Shown here: positions 33,969 to 39,157 of the stretch, one piece after another | Numbering within the stretch: position 1 is the first letter of the stretch | Layout of the letters: every line of letters begins with the position of its first letter | From: Anaerobutyricum stercoris | GTDB lineage: Bacteria > Bacillota > Clostridia > Lachnospirales > Lachnospiraceae | Length of the DNA stretch: 39,157 nt | Assembly: GCA_019116455.1 (NCBI GenBank) | Contig: DXBR01000024.1 | Location: 1-39,157 of the forward strand | Reading direction: 5' to 3' | The notes under the pieces: generated by a model | Told to the model about the DNA's origin: nothing | Seen by the model: only the letters and a program-made list of their open reading frames with translations | The model's database searches: none | Translations under genes and position numbers: made by a program

Positions 33969-34002
33969 TGCGTTGAAGGCGGAATTTCCATTGAGAGATT
34001 AT

Positions 34003-34788
34003 TTAATAGAAGATTCTTTTTTTCAGAGAGACAATGTGGCAGTACGCCCCGTTGTCTCTTATTTTTTGTGCCGCCGCGCGTATATCTTCCAGCTGATCTT
34101 TGGAAAGGCAGTCAGCCTGATTGAACACGACATGATACTCCTGTGTGGTGACATATTTTCGCAGACCATGCCGGGAAAGAGCAATGGAAGCCAGTGCCTC
34201 CGGCGTGAGGAGGCCGCCGTTTTGTTGAAGAATCTCCTGAAGGGAAGGAATTGTGATGCCCGACAAAAAAGAGGTATCGCCGGATGTCAGTTCTGTATCC
34301 GAATTCCATCCAAAGAGACAGTTTTTGGCGGGATGCCCGAGACAGGACAGCCCGATGACGCCGATGACGGTGTCTGTGCCGGGAAAGAGTACCGGCTCGC
34401 CTGCGCGGGGAATCTTCACCGGAAGCCGCCGGGAACCGTCGCCTTCGCAGAGAATCCGCTCCGGAATATCCCGGATGCTGTCCAGAAAAGCGCGAGAAAA
34501 CGAGGACCATTTTGCCGGGGCTGCCGCCGGAACCGGACGCCCCAGCGCCACGAGATTGGAAGTGCCAAAGGCGGAAAGAATCTGCTCCCGGCTGTCTTCT
34601 GTGACCAGAGAAGCGCCGGTGAGATCCCGAGGTTCCATAATGTGTGTGGTGGTGGTCACGAGGGTTTTTTTAGTTTGTGCCATTTCTTTGCCGAGAGCAT
34701 ACATCAGGGTGGTTTTCCCACCTGCGCCCACGAAAGTGATGATCTGGCTGTTTTGCAGATGCATTTGATGGGTGATAGATAATGTCAT
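34003..34788 (-). CDS. yqeC: Selenium-dependent hydroxylase accessory protein YqeC
   Basis: A 261-residue P-loop protein (FVGAGGKTT, residues 19-27) known from comparative genomics to co-occur with selenium-dependent molybdenum hydroxylases and orphan SelD. Its biochemical step in placing selenium on the molybdenum centre is unknown. Further conserved pieces are VTTTTHIMEP, EGDGSRRLPVKIP and GVIGLSCLGHPA. It is on the minus strand between xpt and selD, divergent from selD and convergent with xpt. AAAGGA precedes ATG on its strand. Only a weak AT-rich -10-like sequence is visible upstream. Confidence 0.88.
   Translation of the reverse strand: MTLSITHQMHLQNSQIITFVGAGGKTTLMYALGKEMAQTKKTLVTTTTHIMEPRDLTGASLVTEDSREQILSAFGTSNLVALGRPVPAAAPAKWSSFSRAFLDSIRDIPERILCEGDGSRRLPVKIPRAGEPVLFPGTDTVIGVIGLSCLGHPAKNCLFGWNSDTELTSGDTSFLSGITIPSLQEILQQNGGLLTPEALASIALSRHGLRKYVTTQEYHVVFNQADCLSKDQLEDIRAAAQKIRDNGAYCHIVSLKKRIFY
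34027..34067 (+). terminator. xpt terminator inside the 3' end of yqeC
   Basis: AGAGACAA (34027-34034) pairs with TTGTCTCT (34052-34059), followed by TATTTTTT on the plus strand. The hairpin lies within the last coding codons of the convergent yqeC gene, so the two transcripts overlap at their 3' ends. Confidence 0.65.
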
Positions 34789-34923
34789 GTCTGATCCTTT
34801 CTGAAAAATTGAAATATAATCTTATTTGATTTTAATAGAAAAAAGGAAAAAAGAAAATATTTATAAAAAAAGAAAATAAAAAGAAGAAATGTATCAGTAT
34901 CTGTAATGAGTACGAGGAAATCG

Positions 34924-34952
34924 TTGCAAAGCAGGAAGAGATTTGTTACAGT
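34924..34952 (+). promoter_or_regulatory. Candidate selD promoter
   Basis: TTGCAA (34924-34929), 17-bp spacer, TACAGT (34947-34952) in the divergent yqeC-selD gap. The gap is otherwise very A-rich (34800-34900). It supports starting selD at GTG 34987 rather than at the in-frame ATG 34906, which would overlap this promoter. Confidence 0.45.
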
Positions 34953-34986
34953 AGATAAAAATAGGGGAAAAAGAGGTGAAGAAAAC

Positions 34987-36018
34987 GTGAGTGAAAAAAT
35001 ACAGTTCTGCAAAGGCGGCGGATGTACGGCAAAGCTTGGTCCGGGTATCCTGGAGAGAGTGCTGGAGCGGCTGCCGAAGGGAAAGAAGGACGAGAATCTG
35101 CTAATTGGATTCGACAGTCATGATGACGCCGCCGTCTATAAAATCAGCGAAGATACAGCAATTGTGCAGACCCTTGATTTCTTTCCGCCCATGGTGGAGG
35201 ACCCGTACACATTTGGAAAGGTGGCGGCGGCCAATGCTCTGAGCGACATATATGCCATGGGAGGCAGGGTGATCACTGCGTTGAATATTGTCTGCTTTCC
35301 GGAAAAAATGGATCTGAATATTCTGGGAGAGATTATGCGGGGCGGCCAGGAGAAAGTAAATGAAGCGGGAGGAACGCTGGCGGGAGGCCATTCCATCGCG
35401 GACGACAGTGTGAAATACGGTCTTTCAGTGACCGGAGTGGTGCATCCGGATCGCATTCTCCCCAACGACGGCTGCTGCGCCGGGGACAAGCTGATTCTCA
35501 CAAAGCCGCTGGGTGTCGGCATCATCGCCACCGCTAACCGGGTGGGGGAGACAACGAAAGAAGCGATGGACGAGGCCGTCAACTCCATGACAACTCTCAA
35601 TAAATATGCGGCTGAGATTGCGGCAAAATATACGGTGCATGGTTGTACTGATGTGACGGGATTTGGATTTCTCGGACATCTCCATGAGATGATGCACGGA
35701 GAATATTCCTGCCGGATCATGTCTTCTCAGGTGCCGTATATTGCGGACGCCCGCCGCTGCGCCGATGAATTTCTTCTGACGGCAGCGGGACAGCGCAACC
35801 GGAATTATGTGGAATCCCGCGTGGATTTCGGCGGCGTGGACTTTGCCATGGAAGAGATTCTTCTGGACCCGCAGACCTCCGGAGGACTGCTGATCAGCGT
35901 GGCTCCTGAAGACGCCGAAGCGCTTCTTGCCGAGCTGCAGACGCTGTCTCTGCCCTGCGGCATGGTCGGCGAGGTTACTGACAAGCAGGAGAAGGAGATA
36001 TATATTCTCAATCAATAA
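34987..36018 (+). CDS. selD: Selenide, water dikinase (selenophosphate synthase), Cys form
   Basis: A 343-residue enzyme making selenophosphate from selenide and ATP. The active-site loop is GGGCTAKLGPG with Cys13 and Lys16 (equivalent to E. coli Cys17 and Lys20), so it uses cysteine rather than selenocysteine. ATP-binding and PurM-like motifs are TLDFFPPMVEDPYTFGKVAAANALSD (quoted in part: DFFPPMVEDPYTFG), GGTLAGGHSIADD, GCTDVTGFGFLGHL and LLDPQTSGGLLI. GTG 34987 follows GAGGTGAAG and gives the normal family length. Downstream yedF and yqeB suggest it supplies the labile selenium cofactor; a selenocysteine role cannot be judged as selA/selB are not in view. Confidence 0.95.
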   Translation: MSEKIQFCKGGGCTAKLGPGILERVLERLPKGKKDENLLIGFDSHDDAAVYKISEDTAIVQTLDFFPPMVEDPYTFGKVAAANALSDIYAMGGRVITALNIVCFPEKMDLNILGEIMRGGQEKVNEAGGTLAGGHSIADDSVKYGLSVTGVVHPDRILPNDGCCAGDKLILTKPLGVGIIATANRVGETTKEAMDEAVNSMTTLNKYAAEIAAKYTVHGCTDVTGFGFLGHLHEMMHGEYSCRIMSSQVPYIADARRCADEFLLTAAGQRNRNYVESRVDFGGVDFAMEEILLDPQTSGGLLISVAPEDAEALLAELQTLSLPCGMVGEVTDKQEKEIYILNQ

Positions 36019-36047
36019 ATTAATAAAAAGATAAGGAATGTGATATT

Positions 36048-36752
36048 ATGATAAAAGTAAATGCAATGGGAGATGCCTGCCCGATCCCGGTCATCAAGAC
36101 CAAAAATGCCATCAGGGAAATGAATGGGGCAGGCCAGGTGGAGGTTCTGGTGGACAATGAGATCGCTGTGCAGAATCTCACGAAAATGGCGAAACAGAAG
36201 GGATACCAGTGTCAGTCTGAGAAAATATCAGACGATGAATATAAGGTGATGATCACCGTGCCGGAAGGAAACAAGAGCGCAGCGGCAGATCAGGATGCAG
36301 CGATGAATGCTGCTCGTGAGGGTGCTGCCCATGAGAGTGAGGGTGCTGCCGGGACCGCCGGTGAGACGGCGGGAGAAGATGCCGGACAGACCGCCTGTCT
36401 GCCGGACAGCCGCAAGAAGAAAAAAATAGTCGTGCTGCGTTCCGGCAAAATGGGTGAAGGAAACGATGAACTGGGCGCAGTCCTGATGAAGGGGTTCATT
36501 TATGCCCTGACAGAACTTGACAATCTTCCGGAGACCATCCTTCTCTACAATGGCGGCGCGCCGTTGTCCTGCGAGGGCTCTGACTCTCTGGAAGATCTGA
36601 AAACTTTGGAGGCCCAGGGAGTGGAGATCATGACCTGCGGCACCTGCCTGAATTATTACGGACTCTCCGACAAGCTGGCGGTGGGTACAGTGACTAACAT
36701 GTACGCCATTGCAGAGAAAATGTCGGAGGCCGACACGATCATCTGCCCGTAA
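36048..36752 (+). CDS. yedF: Selenium metabolism protein YedF (TusA-DsrE fusion)
   Basis: A 234-residue two-domain protein. Residues 1-75 are TusA/SirA-like with the CPIPV motif (Cys11 region) that in relatives carries persulfide. Residues about 120-234 are DsrE-like (VVLRSGKMGEGNDELGAVLMKG; quoted in part VLRSGKMGEGNDELG) with a CGTC pair near residue 199. They are joined by an Ala/Glu/Gly-rich linker (about 78-118) built partly from a 21-nt in-frame repeat (GTGAGGGTGCTGCC at 36316 and 36337). The family is found beside selD and is thought to handle selenium or sulfur; its exact reaction is not established. RBS AAGGAA precedes ATG. Confidence 0.9.
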   Translation: MIKVNAMGDACPIPVIKTKNAIREMNGAGQVEVLVDNEIAVQNLTKMAKQKGYQCQSEKISDDEYKVMITVPEGNKSAAADQDAAMNAAREGAAHESEGAAGTAGETAGEDAGQTACLPDSRKKKKIVVLRSGKMGEGNDELGAVLMKGFIYALTELDNLPETILLYNGGAPLSCEGSDSLEDLKTLEAQGVEIMTCGTCLNYYGLSDKLAVGTVTNMYAIAEKMSEADTIICP

Positions 36753-36775
36753 GCGGGAAAAATGTCGGAGGCCGA
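36717..36775 (+). repeat. 17-bp direct repeat spanning the yedF stop
   Basis: AAAATGTCGGAGGCCGA occurs at 36717-36733, inside the last codons of yedF, and again at 36759-36775, after the stop, 42 bp (14 codons) apart and in the same frame. It may be a relic of a duplication or of a longer ancestral C-terminus. Confidence 0.7.
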
Positions 36776-36856
36776 TGCGGCAGAACGCAGAGAAGCTCAC
36801 TGCGGGAACGGACAGGGAGAAAACAGGAATAAAAAAATAAAAAGGACGGAACAAAA

Positions 36857-37708
36857 GTGGAATTTGAACAATGGAAGAAGGAACTCTGCATTGTCAGAGG
36901 AGGCGGCGACATTGCCACGGGCACGATTTATAAATTGTTTCAGTGCGGCTTTCCTCTGCTTGTGCTGGAAATAGGCAATCCAAGCTGTATCCGCCGGACC
37001 ATCAGCTTCTGTGAGGCGGTGTTTGACGATGACGTGGAGGTGGAAGGCGTACATGCAAAGCGCGTGGGTTCTCTCGAGGAAGCATATCGGTGCTGCTGCC
37101 GGGGAAAAGTCCCGGTGATGGTGGACCCGGAGGCCGTTATGATTCAGAAAGCGTCTCCGGCTGTTGTCATCGATGCCATTCTGGCAAAATGCAATCTGGG
37201 TACCCGTATCACCGACGCTCCGGTGGTCATCGGCGTCGGCCCGGGATTTACTGCAGGAAAGGACGTTCACGCCGTGGTGGAGACCAAGCGGGGACATAAT
37301 CTTGGCAGAGTGATCTATGACGGAGCTGCCGCGCCAAACACCGGTGTGCCCGGAGTCATTGGCGGTTACGGGAAAGAAAGAGTCATTCACGCCCCGGCAT
37401 CAGGGACTCTTCATATAGAGAAACAGATCGGCGAGGAAACAGCGCAGGGAGACGTTATCGCATGGATTGATGAGACGCCTGTGAAAGCGACCATATCCGG
37501 CATTGTCCGGGGCATGATCCGGGAAGGCTATGCAGTGCAGAAGGGTCTGAAGATTGCAGACATCGACCCGAGAATCACAGAAAAAGACAACTGCCATCAC
37601 ATTTCCGACAAAGCCCGCTGTGTGGCGGGCGGCGTACTGGAGGCGGTGCTGCATCTGCGTCTGGAGCAGGAGAAAATAAAAAGTACAGATAAAGAGTCGG
37701 CCATATGA
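36857..37708 (+). CDS. yqeB: Selenium-dependent molybdenum hydroxylase maturation protein YqeB
   Basis: A 283-residue protein of the YqeB/EF2563 family, a strict marker of selenium-dependent molybdenum hydroxylases. An N-terminal nucleotide-binding-like IVRGGGDIATGTIYKL (about 12-27) is followed by a conserved GVGPGFTAGKDVHAVVETKRGH (quoted in part: GVGPGFTAGKDVHAVVET, about 129-146) and a C-terminal biotin-lipoyl-like section (ASGTLHIEKQIGEETAQGD). The family resembles XdhC-type sulfurtransferase proteins, but its biochemistry is unresolved. GTG 36857 follows AAGGACGGA. Its stop overlaps the next start (ATGA), tying it to the DUF3343 gene. Confidence 0.9.
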   Translation: MEFEQWKKELCIVRGGGDIATGTIYKLFQCGFPLLVLEIGNPSCIRRTISFCEAVFDDDVEVEGVHAKRVGSLEEAYRCCCRGKVPVMVDPEAVMIQKASPAVVIDAILAKCNLGTRITDAPVVIGVGPGFTAGKDVHAVVETKRGHNLGRVIYDGAAAPNTGVPGVIGGYGKERVIHAPASGTLHIEKQIGEETAQGDVIAWIDETPVKATISGIVRGMIREGYAVQKGLKIADIDPRITEKDNCHHISDKARCVAGGVLEAVLHLRLEQEKIKSTDKESAI

Positions 37709-37941
37709 GAAAAAAAGAACGAAAAACAGTCATCACATTTGCCACCACCACGGCGGCAATACACATGGAGCAGTGCTGTAAAAAAGAAGAACTGCCGGGA
37801 CGGCTTATTCCGGTTCCCACAGCAATCACCGCAGGCTGCGGTCTGGCCTGGGCAGTGGTTCCATCAGAGAAGACTCCGGTTCTTGCCATGATGGAAAAAG
37901 AAGGAATAGCCGCAGAAGGCGTCTATGAGCTGGAAATCTGA
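37705..37941 (+). CDS. DUF3343 putative Se/S carrier protein
   Basis: A 78-residue protein with an N-terminal strand-helix start (TVITFATTTAAIHMEQCCKK) and the conserved PTAITAGCGLAWAV region containing the family cysteine (about Cys46 area). DUF3343 proteins are annotated as putative Se/S carriers and often sit in selenium loci. It is coupled to yqeB by a 4-bp overlap and is the last gene of the cluster. A delivery role from YedF/SelD to YqeB or the hydroxylase is plausible but inferred from context only. Confidence 0.85.
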   Translation: MRKKERKTVITFATTTAAIHMEQCCKKEELPGRLIPVPTAITAGCGLAWAVVPSEKTPVLAMMEKEGIAAEGVYELEI

Positions 37942-37977
37942 GTATGCAAGAGCGTAAAACACAGTTAGTGCCAGGTA

Positions 37978-38006
37978 TTGTCTTCCCTCCCGAATGTTGT
38001 TATAAT
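37978..38006 (+). promoter_or_regulatory. Promoter of the secreted-protein gene
   Basis: TTGTCT (37978-37983), 17-bp spacer, TATAAT (38001-38006). The predicted start site near 38013 lies between the arms of the 10-bp inverted repeat described separately. Confidence 0.65.
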
Positions 38007-38028
38007 CAAAAACAAAAACGGGAGGGAA
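37983..38028 (+). promoter_or_regulatory. 10-bp inverted repeat covering a promoter spacer and a Shine-Dalgarno site
   Basis: TTCCCTCCCG (37983-37992) is the exact reverse complement of CGGGAGGGAA (38019-38028), which holds the ribosome-binding site of the next gene. In readthrough RNA from the selenium operon this hairpin would hide the RBS or, with the following TTTCT, end transcription. RNA starting at the local promoter lacks the left arm and keeps the RBS free. Confidence 0.5.
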
Positions 38029-38033
38029 TTTCT

Positions 38034-38519
38034 ATGAAGTGTATGAGTAAAATGTGGAAAAAAACAGGAATCGCCGTGATGGTACTGCTTCTTCTGGCTG
38101 CGGTGATACCGGCAGGGTCCGTGCAGGCGGCGTCAAAAACCGGACAATATCAGAAAAAGTATAAAACGCAGGTCAGCTTTCCGGTATGGTCAGAACCGGC
38201 CTATGGCGTAGTCATTAACCGGATCAAAAACGGAAAAGTTCGTTTCCAGATCAGCAGGGCAGGTGTCAACGGTTCGCCTATCTACAATTCCAACGTGATC
38301 AAGGCGAAGCTCAAAAACAATAAGGCGTCTTTCCAGTGGAAAGATACCTGGGGCAACAGCGGAACCGGAAAGCTCAAGTTTTCCGGCGGATATGTTAAGC
38401 TGAAAATCAAACAGACCTACACCGCCGACCTGAACCGCTCCACCCTTGACACCGGAGGCAAATTTGTCAAGATGAAGAAGATCAGCGACAGTAAGAAGTT
38501 GTTCGACAAATGGGGGTAA
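38034..38519 (+). CDS. Secreted Lys-rich protein, unknown function
   Basis: A 161-residue protein with a clear signal peptide: KCMSKMWKKTG, hydrophobic VMVLLLLAAVIPAG, and an AQA-like site at VQAAS (about residue 29). The mature protein has alternating hydrophobic and Lys/Gly residues (VRFQISRAG, GKLKFSGGYVKLKIK) suggesting a small beta-rich fold, with no cysteine. ATG 38034 follows GGGAGGG; upstream in-frame ATG 37944 lies before the promoter. No family recognised. It has its own promoter and seems unrelated to the selenium cluster. Confidence 0.7.
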   Translation: MKCMSKMWKKTGIAVMVLLLLAAVIPAGSVQAASKTGQYQKKYKTQVSFPVWSEPAYGVVINRIKNGKVRFQISRAGVNGSPIYNSNVIKAKLKNNKASFQWKDTWGNSGTGKLKFSGGYVKLKIKQTYTADLNRSTLDTGGKFVKMKKISDSKKLFDKWG

Positions 38520-38900
38520 GGTGTTGTTGCAGGGGTGAATAAATGGCATTAGCAAAACAGAATATGCAGCATTTATGATGGTTTCAAAATTGATTTTAGT
38601 AAGATTACAATAGAATAAAGGATTATATGCACAAGGGGATGTTGCATTGACCGGGGCGGTTGTTCTCCATCCAGACCGCAGAAATTTACGAAATGCGTAT
38701 TCTCTATTCCGAGAGAAGCGGCCCGCTTATTCGTTTTGGACACACACGCGAAGCATATAGAGGTGGTAGAAAAAAATATATTTTCTGATTGGAACCGTCA
38801 GTCAGAGGATATATTAGAAAATATTCCACCGGAATTAGATACAGTGCAGGAAAAATGAAAAAATGAGTATAAAGAGAGATTAAAAGGGGGCGTGGTATTT
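38520..38900. other. About 380 bp without a convincing gene
   Basis: No ORF has both an RBS and family-like sequence. Short coding-like stretches occur in different frames: 38682-38758 reads RRNLRNAYSLFREKRPAYSF and then stops, while an overlapping frame up to 38858 reads FVLDTHAKHIEVVEKN... and ends DTVQEK-stop. This could be a decayed gene with a frameshift. No clear terminator for the secreted-protein gene was found. Confidence 0.4.
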
Positions 38901-39157
38901 ATGATGTATCCTTACATGACTTTAAATGATGATACAGAGATTACACATTCTGAGATGAAAGCGGACGGGCGGGTTAAAGTTTATATTGAAACCCCAGACG
39001 AAACAGGAGGTTTTCACCATGCTATCTGTTGGCTTCCTGACTATACATGGGAAAATCATGGATACTCAGAAGCAGAAATGACATATTTTAAACAACTAAT
39101 TCGGGATAATGCACATCTGATAATGGAATTTTCGCAAGAAGGAGGTATTCTGAATGC
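38901..39157 (+). CDS. Small conserved hypothetical protein, 3' truncated by the window
   Basis: An ATG preceded by AAGGGGGCG opens a frame that runs off the window end after 85 codons. It begins MMYPYMTLNDDTEITHSEMK and contains VYIETPDETGGFHHAICWLP, then EMTYFKQLIRDNAHLIMEFS. It resembles short acidic proteins that I have seen as unnamed conserved proteins in Firmicutes accessory regions, but I cannot assign a function. Composition is more AT-rich than the selenium genes, so a different origin is possible. Confidence 0.65.
   Translation, partial: MMYPYMTLNDDTEITHSEMKADGRVKVYIETPDETGGFHHAICWLPDYTWENHGYSEAEMTYFKQLIRDNAHLIMEFSQEGGILN

Noticed and set aside
34906..34986. N-terminal extension of selD from ATG 34906
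   Set aside because: No RBS, overlaps the likely promoter, and the GTG 34987 start has a good RBS and yields the family length.

Overview
The window is a gene-dense stretch (about 48-52% GC by eye) of a chromosome from a Gram-positive anaerobe of the class Clostridia, most like Lachnospiraceae. Reasons: consensus sigma-A promoters (TTGACA-17-TATAAT) with strong AGGAGG ribosome-binding sites; AddAB rather than RecBCD; RNase Y; a B. subtilis-type thymidylate synthase; a Gram-positive LexA box at recA; a SpoIIM-like protein; and a selenium-dependent molybdenum hydroxylase locus. The species cannot be named from sequence alone. I saw no rRNA, tRNA, CRISPR array, prophage or insertion sequence.

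Layout. 1-1379: 3' part of a BlaR1-like M56 membrane metalloprotease gene followed by a tiny secreted Trp/Tyr-rich peptide and a long-hairpin terminator. 1541-3597: promoter, long structured leader, thioredoxin, a coupled Sfp-type phosphopantetheinyl transferase, and a SEL1-like protein with its own consensus promoter. 3649-6302: lipid-anchored FKBP/trigger-factor foldase, pyrH, frr. 6430-11420: the envelope/isoprenoid cluster uppS-cdsA-dxr-rseP-ispG. 11436-18662: addB-addA. 18743-21994: cardiolipin synthase, a SAM methyltransferase, hslO, then a convergent small acidic membrane protein. 22500-24368: thyA-dfrA-queF. 24372-28020: LexA-controlled recA-recX, then rny with a structured leader. 28253-28852: SpoIIM-like membrane protein.

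28968-37941 is the most distinctive accessory region. FAD, 2Fe-2S and molybdopterin subunits of a xanthine-dehydrogenase-family hydroxylase are followed by a MocA-like cytidylyltransferase, xanthine phosphoribosyltransferase, YqeC (opposite strand), selenophosphate synthase SelD, YedF, YqeB and a DUF3343 putative Se/S carrier. These are the markers of the labile selenium cofactor that activates certain molybdenum hydroxylases. Together they suggest a selenium-dependent purine hydroxylase making or using xanthine, with Xpt salvaging it. No selA, selB or tRNA-Sec is visible here.

38034-39157: a secreted Lys-rich protein of unknown function, about 380 bp with no convincing gene, and the start of a small conserved hypothetical protein cut by the window end. 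The most interesting non-coding signals are the trxA leader, Shine-Dalgarno-sequestering repeats at pyrH, rny and the secreted-protein gene, tandem LexA-like boxes at recA, and paired ATACCGGT sites ahead of the hydroxylase operon.
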